Made by a program: the position numbers and the translations under genes. Below, in pieces: positions 26,137-39,682 of a stretch of 64,000 nt of DNA. The stretch comes from an uncultured Bacteroidales bacterium (GTDB lineage Bacteria; Bacteroidota; Bacteroidia; Bacteroidales; FEN-979): NCBI GenBank assembly GCA_903837605.1, contig CAILVF010000081.1, forward strand, positions 1 through 64,000. The letters run 5' to 3'. How positions within the stretch are numbered: the stretch's first letter is position 1; the number at the start of each line of letters is the position of its first letter. The notes beneath the pieces were generated by a model. The model did not search any database. It worked only from the letters and a program-made list of their open reading frames with translations, and was not told where the DNA came from.

Positions 26137-26970
26137 TCAAAATCGTTTTGTTTCATTTGCATTCTGGTAGATGTATTCATGCATCTTTCCCAGGAGTTCC
26201 ATTTTCCTTTTATTCAGTATGATATCATGAATTTTTCTTTTTTCAAGCTCCAGGGGGGAATTACTGTCCCTGAGTTTATATTCCCTGAAACGGATCAGGT
26301 AAGTGAACGCATTGTCGTTAACCTCCACCTGCCTGTTTTTACTCAGGAACTCTGCCTGATCGGAAGGCCTTAGAGGAACCTGGTTCATCAGGTCGGTAAA
26401 ATAGATCCACTTCTGGTCGTCGATGAAATAGGCAAAAGACTGTTGCTCGCAAAGATCGGCAAGTTTGTTCCTGTCATCGGGTTTATCGGAAAGGAGCAGC
26501 ATGCGCACCTTTGGAATAAACTTTGATTTCAGGGGAAGTTTCGCATACTGAATCCTTACGACATTATCCCTGACAAGGAATGTATTCGGGTTGATGTTGT
26601 AGTAATTTGAAATTTCCTCATCAGTAATCACCGTATCAAGTTTCTGGCGGATCAGCTGGTTTTCATATTCGAAGATGATGAGGGAATTCTTGTAGTTTTC
26701 GAGCTGTTTGGAAAAATCCAGCTGTGAACTTTGAAGATTTTTCTCAGCCTGGTGTAATATCAGGCGTTGCCTGACCCAGTTATCCACGTATGATTTCACC
26801 ATCATTATACTGTCTTTGGCGGAGCTGCCGGGAGGGACAACGCCCTTCAGGTCCGATTCAAACAGGTAATCATTGTAAACCCTGGCAAGCGACCCTTCGG
26901 TTTTCTTTTTAAAGAAGCCCGAACATGAAGCGAGTAAGATAAGGGCAAACAAGAGAGGGCGCCATTGCAT
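26137..26970 (-). CDS. Lipoprotein related to SurA/PpiC N-terminal region
   Basis: A 277-residue protein with lipobox LILLASCSGF (Cys at about residue 16). The body is helical and resembles the SurA N-terminal chaperone half: GSLARVYNDYLFESDLKGVVPPG and DNWVRQRLILHQAEKNL. No parvulin catalytic motif (LRASHIL / GDLGYF type) can be seen, so it is likely a chaperone without isomerase activity. It lies 14 bases after the large PpiC protein gene and about 31 bases before the next SurA-like gene. Confidence 0.75.
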   Translation of the reverse strand: MQWRPLLFALILLASCSGFFKKKTEGSLARVYNDYLFESDLKGVVPPGSSAKDSIMMVKSYVDNWVRQRLILHQAEKNLQSSQLDFSKQLENYKNSLIIFEYENQLIRQKLDTVITDEEISNYYNINPNTFLVRDNVVRIQYAKLPLKSKFIPKVRMLLLSDKPDDRNKLADLCEQQSFAYFIDDQKWIYFTDLMNQVPLRPSDQAEFLSKNRQVEVNDNAFTYLIRFREYKLRDSNSPLELEKRKIHDIILNKRKMELLGKMHEYIYQNANETKRF

Positions 26971-26984
26971 GTTAACGTGGTGGA

Positions 26985-28970
26985 TTACTTAATTTTTGCA
27001 AGAACTTCGTTGTTCACTACAACAGGGTATTTTGATCTGAGGTAGCGGATCCAGTCCTTTTCAAGGTAATTCTGATAATCTGCCGTGATCAGGCCCCTGG
27101 CTTCGTTCAGGGTTTTTGGCTCCGGCTTGAGAATCCGTCTGATGTTGACAAAAACGATCCCTCCATTAACTGTAATATCTTTGGAGATCCCAGGGGTCCA
27201 TGCTATTGTATCAATTAAGGAATTGTCTTTTTTTGAGAACTTCCCTGATTCAATTGACAGGACTTTAGCTGTATCAGAATTAACTTCTTTCAGGATATCA
27301 CTCTCACCCAGTCCGCTTTTTATAAAGTTTTTCACTTTTGCGGCCAGGGCCGGATTTTTCAGTGTATAAATGCTGGCGTCAACCCGCTGGCCCCACATGT
27401 AGTTGGATTTATTTTTCTGATAAAATTCCTGAAGACCGGTGGTATCTTTAATCGCTTTGGACCAGACTTTCTGATCGGTAAGGTCAAAGAGCAGTATACC
27501 GTCGCGGTATTCCTTCATCAGGGCCCTGAAGTCGGGATATTTTTGTTCAAGAAATCCATTCTCATAGTTCAGGATGCTTTCGTTGACAAAATCGGTATAC
27601 ATTGAGTTCACGTAAAGGCGGATGTCTTTTTTCTCACCTTTTTTCTGCTTTGACTGGAGATACCGGGCAAATTCCCTTTGTGTGAATGTTTCACTCCCTA
27701 TTTTGAACATCGTCTGAGTTTTTTCCAGGGCCTGGGAGGCATCCCATTTGCCTTCGAAAATACTATCGGTAACCAGGGTGTAAAAATCATCAATGGCTTT
27801 GGCATTCTCGGTATAGCCATATTCTTTTTCAATACGGGCTATGACAGCATCGTTAATCTCCTGGGAGCGGCTGTCTTTCATGATCCTCTGCTTCAGATCA
27901 GCCTTTTCTTCATCGAAGGTGCCAAAGGGTTTGCGCTCCACCAGTTTAACAATATGCCAGCCGTAACCTGGTGTTTGGACCGGTTCTGAGAAATCGCCCA
28001 CATTCTTTATTTTTGAGATTGCGGCAATAAATTCAGGCATAAGCCTGTTTACGCCTCGTTTTGGGAGGACACCTCCCTTAGGGGCCGATCCTTTATCATC
28101 TGAATTGGTTTTTACAAGGTCCTCGAATTTTGCACCGGATTTAAGCAGGGCATAAAGTGAATCTATTTTTGCTTTCACCCTGGCCGAGTCGGCTAAAGTG
28201 GCGCCTTTGGGGATACTGAGAAAGAGATGGGCTACCATGAAATCACCCAGTGCGGTGATCCTGTCTGTAACTTTTATGATATGATAACCGTAGTCGGTCC
28301 TGATGGGCTTGGAAATCTGCCCCACTTGGGTGTTGTAAGCAGCAGTTTCGAAAGGGTAGACCATATCAAATACTGTAAAATAGCCAAGGTCTCCCCTGTT
28401 CCCTTTCATGAATGGATGCTGGGCAGTTGCTTCCCTGTCTTTAGCTGAAGGGTCTTCGGAGTATTCCATGACCACATTGTCGAAAGGCTCACCTTTAATG
28501 ATCTTGTTGCGGGCTTCAACGGCCTTGTTGTATGCATTCAGCGTATCCTGGGAGGTTGCGTCGGGTTTCACCCTGAAATAGATATGGCTTGCCCTGAGAT
28601 CAAATTGTTTACGTTCATAAGCTTCCTGTAACAAATGATTCATTGTAGTCTCATCAGTGAAATAGGGTTTGGCCAGTTGATCGCGGTAGCCATCCAGTTC
28701 CTTGATAAATGAGGAGACAGTGTCGAGACCAAGTTCTTCGGCCTGCAGGACTTTAAGTTTGAAATTAATAAAGAGTTCAAGGTATTCATCCATGGATTTT
28801 TTGTCGATAGTTTCGCCTTTGACGTTATTCTTCTGGTAGATCGACATGAATTCGCCCACAGTGACAGGTCTCCCTGCGATAGTCATCAATGTAGTATTGT
28901 TTTCAACCTGGGCTGATGCATTAAAAACCAAGACAAGAAAAAGCAATAATCCTGATAATTTCAAGCTCAT
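26985..28970 (-). CDS. Large periplasmic PpiC-domain peptidyl-prolyl isomerase
   Basis: A 661-residue exported protein. The start at 28970 gives a clear signal peptide (SLKLSGLLLFLVLVFNASAQ); an in-frame extension upstream enters the end of guaB. After N-terminal SurA-like helices, two parvulin domains follow: about 125-235 (RASHIYFRVKP, GDLGYFTVFDMVYPFE, DYGYHIIKVTDR) and 238-345 (VAHLFLSIPKG, GYGWHIVKLVERKPFG). A long helical C-terminal half follows. It leads the cluster of three envelope-chaperone genes plus moxR and sits 55 bases after guaB. Confidence 0.9.
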   Translation of the reverse strand: MSLKLSGLLLFLVLVFNASAQVENNTTLMTIAGRPVTVGEFMSIYQKNNVKGETIDKKSMDEYLELFINFKLKVLQAEELGLDTVSSFIKELDGYRDQLAKPYFTDETTMNHLLQEAYERKQFDLRASHIYFRVKPDATSQDTLNAYNKAVEARNKIIKGEPFDNVVMEYSEDPSAKDREATAQHPFMKGNRGDLGYFTVFDMVYPFETAAYNTQVGQISKPIRTDYGYHIIKVTDRITALGDFMVAHLFLSIPKGATLADSARVKAKIDSLYALLKSGAKFEDLVKTNSDDKGSAPKGGVLPKRGVNRLMPEFIAAISKIKNVGDFSEPVQTPGYGWHIVKLVERKPFGTFDEEKADLKQRIMKDSRSQEINDAVIARIEKEYGYTENAKAIDDFYTLVTDSIFEGKWDASQALEKTQTMFKIGSETFTQREFARYLQSKQKKGEKKDIRLYVNSMYTDFVNESILNYENGFLEQKYPDFRALMKEYRDGILLFDLTDQKVWSKAIKDTTGLQEFYQKNKSNYMWGQRVDASIYTLKNPALAAKVKNFIKSGLGESDILKEVNSDTAKVLSIESGKFSKKDNSLIDTIAWTPGISKDITVNGGIVFVNIRRILKPEPKTLNEARGLITADYQNYLEKDWIRYLRSKYPVVVNNEVLAKIK

Positions 28971-29025
28971 AGTATTTGTATTTAATTTGTTCTTTTTTAC
29001 TAACGTAAATTTTCGGAAAACATTA

Positions 29026-33039
<4,014 letters not shown>

Positions 33040-33040
33040 C

Positions 33041-34183
33041 ATGAGGGTAGGAAAATTAATCAGCGATCCGTTTAAAGACCTTGCCGAGAGCGGGAAACTC
33101 TCAGGAATGCTGCTGATCCTGGCAACGGTGGTCTCTCTGGCCTTAAGCAATTCCTCCAGGGCTGCTTCCTATCTCAGTATCTGGCATATTGAAATCGGTT
33201 TTGATTTTCTCCATGAAAGTGTCCTTCACTGGATCAATGACGGGCTGATGGCTGTGTTTTTCTTCCTTATAGGCCTGGAAATAAAGCGGGAACTGCAGGT
33301 TGGGGAACTTGCTGTAAAAGAGAAGGCAATCCTTCCGGTCATGGCAGCCCTTGGGGGAATGATTTTCCCTGCTTTGATCTTTTTCCTTTTCAATTCGGGG
33401 TCAAAAGAGCATCTCAACGGCTGGGCCATACCCACTGCCACCGACATTGCATTCTCCCTGGGGATATTGTCTTTACTGGGGAAACGGGCCCCATTATCGC
33501 TTAAAATATTTCTGACCGCCTTAGCTATCATTGATGACCTGGGGGCCATTGTGATCATAGCCACTTTTTATACCAGCACCCTTCATCTTGAGATGCTGAT
33601 GTATGCCTTTATTTTTATCATGCTCCTATTCCTCCTGAACAGGTTAAAAGTCAGATTGTTGTTACTTTACATCATCCCTGCCCTCGGATTATGGTATTGC
33701 ATCCTTAGATCGGGAGTTCACCCCACCATCGCAGGAGTGGTTGCAGCCATGTTCATCCCAAGGGGAATGGCCCATCATCTCGAAATAAGCCTTCACCGCC
33801 CGGTAAATTACTGGATATTGCCATTGTTTGCCCTGGCGAACACTGCAATCCCCCTTCAGTTTGATCCATCAAGGATTTTCAGCGGGCTCACAGCCGGTAT
33901 CATCCTTGGCCTTCTTGCTGGGAAACCCCTTGGGATCATGCTCTTCTCATGGATTGGAGTAAAAATGAAAATATCTTCACTCCCCAAGGGAACCGACTGG
34001 AAACATCTTGCAGGAACAGGTTTACTGGCCGGTATAGGTTTCACCATGTCGATATTCATTGCAGGATTGTCATACAAGGAGCCGGCTGTCCTTGACCTTT
34101 CAAAACTCGCGATCCTCGCAGGATCAACACTCTCGGCACTTTTAGGTATGGTTGTGCTATACTTACTTCCAGGGAAGAAGTAA
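33041..34183 (+). CDS. nhaA: NhaA, Na+/H+ antiporter
   Basis: Inner-membrane antiporter exporting Na+ in exchange for protons. The 380-residue protein has about eleven hydrophobic helices. The essential acidic pair is visible as Asp165-Asp166 in LAIIDDLGAIVI, plus Asp135 in PTATDIAFSLG. C-terminal GIGFTMSIFIAGLSY is the family signature. Starting 1 base after the phosphoesterase gene, it is probably co-transcribed with it, an unexplained pairing. Confidence 0.96.
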   Translation: MRVGKLISDPFKDLAESGKLSGMLLILATVVSLALSNSSRAASYLSIWHIEIGFDFLHESVLHWINDGLMAVFFFLIGLEIKRELQVGELAVKEKAILPVMAALGGMIFPALIFFLFNSGSKEHLNGWAIPTATDIAFSLGILSLLGKRAPLSLKIFLTALAIIDDLGAIVIIATFYTSTLHLEMLMYAFIFIMLLFLLNRLKVRLLLLYIIPALGLWYCILRSGVHPTIAGVVAAMFIPRGMAHHLEISLHRPVNYWILPLFALANTAIPLQFDPSRIFSGLTAGIILGLLAGKPLGIMLFSWIGVKMKISSLPKGTDWKHLAGTGLLAGIGFTMSIFIAGLSYKEPAVLDLSKLAILAGSTLSALLGMVVLYLLPGKK

Positions 34184-34217
34184 AACTCGGAAATAAGCTG
34201 TAAATCAGAGGCAGGTT

Positions 34218-34832
34218 TTAATATACTGCCGTTCCGCCGGTAAATTCCGTTTTCACAGTGATGTAGCCGGGGTAGGCCAGGCTGCTGCCTCCGACCAGGA
34301 TACTGGGTTTTAGTTTTACCTTGAATCGTGTAGGTACATGACCAACACCCGCCAGGTTAAAACCAAAGTTCAGTATTGCATCCAGGGATTTGCCCTGAAG
34401 CGCCTTTTTAATATCCGTGTCCAACTGTACAGGTATTATTGAAGATGAGGAGGCGGGGACAGTGATCGGGTTCATATAGGAACCCTGCAGCATCTGGATA
34501 TCATCAATAAAAATTATATAATCGAGGCTGTTTATACCGGCAGGTGCCGGGTTTGGATTTTTCACTTCAAGGTTCAGCCTCAGCGACAAAGGCAGTTCCG
34601 GTTGGGCAAGCGCTCCCATGAACATGGCGAAATCGGCTACGCCGAGATCTTTCAATGAAGTATAGTTATCAATTGGGATCCCGGCTAGAACGATATTCTC
34701 TGCCGAAAGAAGCCTGAATTCGCAGTTTGCAAGATTTATGGCAGTCCTGGTTTGCTTTGTCACATCACAGGATGTTATCAACAGCAAGAGGAGTAAAGGG
34801 AATTTCAGTTTTTGGATGATCTTTATCTTCAT
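34218..34832 (-). CDS. LEA type 2-like lipoprotein
   Basis: A 204-residue lipoprotein: LLLLLLITSCDVTKQ is a typical lipobox. The mature part has the LEA14-like beta-sandwich pattern, including LSLRLNLEVKNPNPAPAGINSLDYIIFIDD (the NPNP motif of the WHy domain) and repeated hydrophobic strands. Bacterial members are periplasmic with no defined role. It is a single gene between nhaA and the sulfatase gene on the opposite strand. Confidence 0.78.
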   Translation of the reverse strand: MKIKIIQKLKFPLLLLLLITSCDVTKQTRTAINLANCEFRLLSAENIVLAGIPIDNYTSLKDLGVADFAMFMGALAQPELPLSLRLNLEVKNPNPAPAGINSLDYIIFIDDIQMLQGSYMNPITVPASSSSIIPVQLDTDIKKALQGKSLDAILNFGFNLAGVGHVPTRFKVKLKPSILVGGSSLAYPGYITVKTEFTGGTAVY

Positions 34833-34836
34833 GCGG

Positions 34837-34844
34837 CAAAAATA
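34837..34844 (-). promoter_or_regulatory. -7 promoter element (TATTTTTG) of LEA-like lipoprotein gene
   Basis: On the minus strand TATTTTTG ends 4 bases before the ATG at 34832. Transcription would start at or next to the start codon, so the mRNA would be almost leaderless. No proper -33 box was found, so this could also be chance. Confidence 0.35.
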
Positions 34845-34879
34845 GGTATTTTAGCAATCCCAATCCCTCAGCCTGACCT

Positions 34880-36364
34880 ATGCGAACTTTAGTGACCGGC
34901 CTTGCTCTTATTGCGATAAGCCTGGCTTTAACAGGGAATGCCATCGGCCAGGCAAATAAAAAATCAAACAAACGGCCTAATTTCATCATCATCCTGGCCG
35001 ATGACCTTGGTTACGGGGAGACGGGATGTTACGGGCAAAAGGTCATCCGCACTCCCAATATTGACAAGCTGGCTTCACAGGGGATGAGGTTCACCGATTT
35101 TTATGCCGGGAGCACGGTCTGTGCGCCTTCACGTTGCTGCCTGATGACAGGGATGAACACCGGTCATGCCCAGATCCGCGACAATATGGAGATCGGGAAC
35201 TGGGATGATTACATGGGGCAGGCTCCGCTCGAACCGGGTACTTATACGATTGCCCGCATGCTCAAGCAAGATGGCTACAAAACGGCATGCATCGGGAAAT
35301 GGGGACTTGGAGGTCCGGGATCTACGGGGGTTCCGAATGAACAGGGTTTTGATTTTTTCTTCGGATATCTTTGCCAGAGGCCTGCGCATAACCATTACCC
35401 GGCATATCTCTGGTACAACAACGAAAAATTCCTGACCGGCAATCCCGATTTCCCCCCCCAGCAGAAGCTGACTGGGAACCCCAGGGACCCTGCAAATTAT
35501 AAAAAGTACCAGGGGACATCATATGCCGATGAGCTATTCACCGATGAAGCTTTGCATTTTATCAAATCCAATAAGGATTCTGCTTTCTTTTTACTGATGA
35601 CATACACCCTGCCCCACCTGGCTTTGCAGGTGCCCGACAGGTATTTGCAGGAATACCGCGAGCTTATGAATGACAGTCCCTACACCGGGCAAATGGGTTA
35701 CCTGCCCGTGTTTTATCCTCATGCCACCTACGCTGCCATGATCAGCGCGCTGGATTATGCGACAGGTAAAATCTTACAGGCTCTTGCCGAGAGCCACCTG
35801 GATTCTAACACCTGTGTGATCTTTACAAGCGATAACGGGGCCACTTTCAGCCTTGGAGGGGCCGATCCGCAATTTTTTAACAGCAACGGACCTTTAAGGG
35901 GCGGTAAGGGGAGCCTTTATGAGGGAGGGATCAGGGTTCCCTGCATTGCCCGGTGGCCGGGAAAGATCATGGCTGGCCAGGTATGCTCTATCCCTTATGC
36001 TTCATGGGATCTCATGCCTACCCTTGCCCAGCTTGCGCAGCTCGGGTTGCCAAAGGATATTGACGGGATCTCCTTTGCACCTGCCCTCCAGGGTGTAAAA
36101 AACCCTCCCCTGCACGAATTCCTGTACTGGGAATATACAAGCACAGGCGGGAACCAGGCTATCAGGGCCGGAAAATGGAAAGTAGTGCGAAAAGACCTGA
36201 TAAAGGAACCAATGAGAAGATTTGAACTTTATGATCTTTCGGAAGATCCAGGCGAAAAGATCAACGTGGCGGAACAGCACCCGGAGATCATCCAGAAAAT
36301 GAAGGTGTATTCCCGCAAACACACACCTTCTTCAAAACCTGAGTGGAACTTCCTGCACAATTAA
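34880..36364 (+). CDS. Type I sulfatase (arylsulfatase family)
   Basis: A 494-residue exported sulfatase with signal peptide ending near NAIGQA. The catalytic motif CAPSR (residues 81-85) followed by CCLMTG matches C-x-P-S-R-x4-T-G; Cys81 must be oxidised to formylglycine by a maturation enzyme that is not encoded in this window. Calcium ligands are visible in ILADDLGYGETGCYG and in FTSDNGATFSLGG. The remaining KW/GxP motifs and C-terminal subdomain are normal. Likely removes sulfate from a glycan; the nearby fucosidase, GH38 and acetylesterase genes support that. Confidence 0.93.
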   Translation: MRTLVTGLALIAISLALTGNAIGQANKKSNKRPNFIIILADDLGYGETGCYGQKVIRTPNIDKLASQGMRFTDFYAGSTVCAPSRCCLMTGMNTGHAQIRDNMEIGNWDDYMGQAPLEPGTYTIARMLKQDGYKTACIGKWGLGGPGSTGVPNEQGFDFFFGYLCQRPAHNHYPAYLWYNNEKFLTGNPDFPPQQKLTGNPRDPANYKKYQGTSYADELFTDEALHFIKSNKDSAFFLLMTYTLPHLALQVPDRYLQEYRELMNDSPYTGQMGYLPVFYPHATYAAMISALDYATGKILQALAESHLDSNTCVIFTSDNGATFSLGGADPQFFNSNGPLRGGKGSLYEGGIRVPCIARWPGKIMAGQVCSIPYASWDLMPTLAQLAQLGLPKDIDGISFAPALQGVKNPPLHEFLYWEYTSTGGNQAIRAGKWKVVRKDLIKEPMRRFELYDLSEDPGEKINVAEQHPEIIQKMKVYSRKHTPSSKPEWNFLHN

Positions 36365-36366
36365 GT

Positions 36367-36434
36367 GAGCCACGAGCCATGAGCCACGATTTAAAATTTC
36401 ATTACTCATGGCTCATGCCTCATGCCTCATGGCT
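36367..36434. repeat. Opposed heptamer arrays forming an inverted repeat
   Basis: Left array GAGCCAC-GAGCCAT-GAGCCAC (36367-36387); right array CTCATGG-CTCATGC-CTCATGC-CTCATGG (36405-36432). The arms GAGCCATGAG (36374-36383) and CTCATGGCTC (36405-36414) are perfect complements over 10 bp, loop 21 bases. It fills the gap between the convergent stops of the sulfatase and carB genes and may serve as a bidirectional terminator, though it lacks a T-run. Confidence 0.8.
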
Positions 36435-36436
36435 AA

Positions 36437-39400
36437 TCAGTATTCATCCCAGCTCTTAATCTCAATATCTTCGGGCTTGAGCAGACAGAAGGCCATGATG
36501 AATGCATTGGCAAGGTTTGCGTTTGTGATCAGGGGTATATTGTAATCCACTGATGTACGGCGGATGAGGTAATCGTTGTTAAGCTCAGTGCGCGAAAGAT
36601 TTTTGGGTATATTGATCACCAGGTCTATCTTCCTCTGTTTCAGATAATCTACAATATTTGGCTGGAGGTCTTCATCGGGCCAATGCAGTACGGTTGACTG
36701 TATGTCAAAGGATCTCAGGAATTCAGCCGTACCCGGGGTCGCGTAGAGGTTATACCCCAGTTCAGCCAGCTTGCGGCATCCTTCAAGCAGGGTGGTTTTT
36801 GCCTTGGCAGGGCCTGTGGAGAGCATGATGTTCTTCCCGGGGATCCTGTAACCCACGCTCAGCATGGCTTTTAAAATGGCTTCATAAAATGTATCACCTA
36901 TGCAGCCAACCTCCCCGGTTGATGCCATATCGACTCCCAGGATGGGGTCGGCTTTGCTTAAACGTGAGAACGAGAACTGGGGGGCTTTAACACCAATGTA
37001 ATCAAGGTCGAACAATGATTTATCGGGTTTCTCAAATGAAAGTCCAAGCATCACCTGGGTGCCTATCTCGATGAGGTTGGTTTTAAGGACTTTTGATACG
37101 AAGGGAAAAGAGCGGGAAGCCCTGAGGTTGCATTCGATGACCTTGATGTCGTTATTCTTGGCCAGGAACTGGATATTGAAAGGACCGGTAATGTTAAGTG
37201 AGTCGGCAATATCGCGGCTGATCCTTTTGATCCTTCTTACGGTTTCTATATAGAGCTTTTGAGGAGGGAACACTATGGTTGCATCCCCTGAATGGACCCC
37301 GGCAAATTCAACGTGTTCCGAGATGGCGTACACCACGATCTCTCCTTTGCGGGCAATGGCGTCGATCTCTATCTCTTTTGCTTCCTGTATGAATTCGGAG
37401 ACCACCACGGGATGTTCCTTTGAGACTTTTGCCGCCAGCTTCAAAAAGTATTCAAGCTCGTTGATATTGGAGACGACGTTCATAGCGGCTCCCGACAATA
37501 CGTATGAAGGCCGTACCAGTACAGGGAATCCCACTTTTTCAGCGAACTGGTAAATATCGTCGAGGCTGGTGAGTTCCTGCCAGCGGGGCTGGTCGATATC
37601 GAGGGTATCGAGCAAGGATGAGAATTTATGCCTGTCCTCGGCCCTGTCGATGTCGATGGGTGATGTTCCGAGAACATGAACCCCCTGGGCATGCAGCCTC
37701 AGGGCAAGGTTGTTCGGGATTTGTCCGCCCATTGAAATGATGACCCCGGCAGGATTTTCGAGGGTAATGATGTCCATTACCCTTTCAAAGGAAAGCTCGT
37801 CGAAATAAAGGCGGTCGCAGAGGTCGTAGTCGGTACTTACCGTTTCGGGGTTGTAATTGATCATCACGGAGCGGTAACCTGCTTTTTGCACTGTAGTTAA
37901 GGCATTCACGCTGCACCAGTCGAATTCGACGGAACTTCCGATGCGGTAGGCGCCGGAACCAAGCACTATCACTGATCTTTGCAGGGAAGTAGCGTCGGCT
38001 GCATAGTCAATATCGTGTTCTGTTCCCCCGTAAGTCATATACAGGTAGTTGGTCACGGCGGGGTATTCGGCAGCAAGGGTGTCGATCTGTTTGACCACGG
38101 GCAGGACGCCGCGGCTGATGCGGTGTTCCCTCACCAGGAGCATGTCACGGCCTACTTCGGTCTTGTCGTGCTTTAAAATCAGCCTGGCGATCTGGAAGTC
38201 GGAAAATCCAAGGCGCTTGGCCTCTTTCAGCAGTTCGTCGGGGAGTTCCTCCAGGGAGGCTATTTTTGAAAGCCCGTGGCTGAGGCGGAAGATATTCTGG
38301 AGTTTATACAGGAACCAGCGGTCGATGCGGGTAAGTTCCCATATCCTGTCGACCGTAAACCCTGCTTCCAGTGCCTGGGCGATCACGAATATCCTCATGT
38401 CGGTAGGTTCTGTAAGTTCGGTCTCTATGGCCTCGACTTCGAGGTCCTTGTTTCCCACGAACCCGTGCATCCCCTGCCCTATCATCCGCAGTCCTTTCTG
38501 AATAGCTTCTTCAAAGGTGCGGCCTATGGCCATGATCTCACCCACGCTTTTCATGCTGGAGCCGATCTGCTTGGAGACCCCACTGAATTTGCCGAGGTCC
38601 CAGCGGGGGATCTTCACGACTATATAATCCAGTGCAGGTTCAAAAAACGCCGAAGTGACTTTGGTGACGGAGTTTTTCAGTTCATGCAGGCCATATCCCA
38701 GGGCCAGTTTTGCAGCCACGAAAGCAAGGGGATAGCCTGTCGCCTTGGATGCCAGGGCCGATGATCTCGACAAGCGGGCGTTGACTTCTATCACCCTGTA
38801 CTCCTCCGAATCGGGGTTAAGGGCATACTGTATGTTGCATTCGCCTATGATCCCCAGGTGCCTTATGACTTTGATTGAAAGATCACGGAGTTTATAATAC
38901 TCTGCATTGGTTAGGGTCTGGGAAGGCGCGACGACAATACTTTCGCCGGTATGGATACCCAGGGGGTCAAAATTCTCCATATTGCAGACCGTGATGCAGT
39001 TGTCGTAACGGTCCCTGACCACTTCGTATTCGATTTCCTTCCAGCCTTTGAGGGACTCCTCGACAAGGATCTGGGTGGAGTATGAGAATGCCTTTGCGGC
39101 CGCGGTCTTCAGGTCTTCTTCATTCCCGCTGAAACCGCTGCCTTGTCCGCCCAGGGTAAATGCCGCGCGTATTATTATAGGAAAGCCTATTTTGGAGGCC
39201 GCGTCCATGGCTGCTTCGGTTGATTCCACTGCAAAGCTTACAGGTGTCTTCACCCCTATCTCAAGAAGTTTGTTGACGAAACGTTCACGGTCTTCGGTGT
39301 CGATGATGGTCTGGACAGGAGTTCCAAGCACCCTTACATTATGTTTTTCCAGCACCCCGGTCTTGAACAGGTTGACACCGCAGTTGAGGGCGGTCTGTCC

Positions 39401-39682
39401 TCCAAAGGAAAGCAATATCCCGTCGGGTTTCTCTTTTTCAATGACCCGTTCAACGAATTCGGGTGTAACGGGCAGGAAATAAACCTTATCGGCTATTTCT
39501 TCCGACGTCTGTATGGTTGCAATGTTCGGGTTGACCAGCACAGTGGATATCCCTTCCTCTTTCAGAGCCTTGAGGGCCTGGGAACCTGAATAGTCAAATT
39601 CCCCGGCCTCACCTATTTTGAGAGCGCCGGAGCCGAGGATGATCACTTTGCGGATGTCTTCTCTTATAATGTCTGTCATCAT
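36437..39682 (-). CDS. carB: CarB, carbamoyl-phosphate synthase large subunit
   Basis: Makes carbamoyl phosphate from bicarbonate, ATP and ammonia delivered by CarA, feeding pyrimidine and arginine synthesis. At 1081 residues it has the full layout: two homologous ATP-grasp halves (first begins KVIILGSGALKIGEAGEFDYSG, second SVIVLGSGAYRIGSSVEFDW) and a C-terminal MGS-like regulatory domain. ATP-binding VNARLSRSSALASKATGYPLA and ECNLRASRSFPFVSKV are intact. Its start overlaps carA by 4 bases. It is the last gene of an operon whose first genes are GH29 and GH38 glycosidases. Confidence 0.98.
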   Translation of the reverse strand: MMTDIIREDIRKVIILGSGALKIGEAGEFDYSGSQALKALKEEGISTVLVNPNIATIQTSEEIADKVYFLPVTPEFVERVIEKEKPDGILLSFGGQTALNCGVNLFKTGVLEKHNVRVLGTPVQTIIDTEDRERFVNKLLEIGVKTPVSFAVESTEAAMDAASKIGFPIIIRAAFTLGGQGSGFSGNEEDLKTAAAKAFSYSTQILVEESLKGWKEIEYEVVRDRYDNCITVCNMENFDPLGIHTGESIVVAPSQTLTNAEYYKLRDLSIKVIRHLGIIGECNIQYALNPDSEEYRVIEVNARLSRSSALASKATGYPLAFVAAKLALGYGLHELKNSVTKVTSAFFEPALDYIVVKIPRWDLGKFSGVSKQIGSSMKSVGEIMAIGRTFEEAIQKGLRMIGQGMHGFVGNKDLEVEAIETELTEPTDMRIFVIAQALEAGFTVDRIWELTRIDRWFLYKLQNIFRLSHGLSKIASLEELPDELLKEAKRLGFSDFQIARLILKHDKTEVGRDMLLVREHRISRGVLPVVKQIDTLAAEYPAVTNYLYMTYGGTEHDIDYAADATSLQRSVIVLGSGAYRIGSSVEFDWCSVNALTTVQKAGYRSVMINYNPETVSTDYDLCDRLYFDELSFERVMDIITLENPAGVIISMGGQIPNNLALRLHAQGVHVLGTSPIDIDRAEDRHKFSSLLDTLDIDQPRWQELTSLDDIYQFAEKVGFPVLVRPSYVLSGAAMNVVSNINELEYFLKLAAKVSKEHPVVVSEFIQEAKEIEIDAIARKGEIVVYAISEHVEFAGVHSGDATIVFPPQKLYIETVRRIKRISRDIADSLNITGPFNIQFLAKNNDIKVIECNLRASRSFPFVSKVLKTNLIEIGTQVMLGLSFEKPDKSLFDLDYIGVKAPQFSFSRLSKADPILGVDMASTGEVGCIGDTFYEAILKAMLSVGYRIPGKNIMLSTGPAKAKTTLLEGCRKLAELGYNLYATPGTAEFLRSFDIQSTVLHWPDEDLQPNIVDYLKQRKIDLVINIPKNLSRTELNNDYLIRRTSVDYNIPLITNANLANAFIMAFCLLKPEDIEIKSWDEY

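Noticed and set aside
36365..36436. Insertion-sequence end or attachment site
   Set aside because: No transposase or integrase nearby and no target duplication; heptamer structure explains the repeats.
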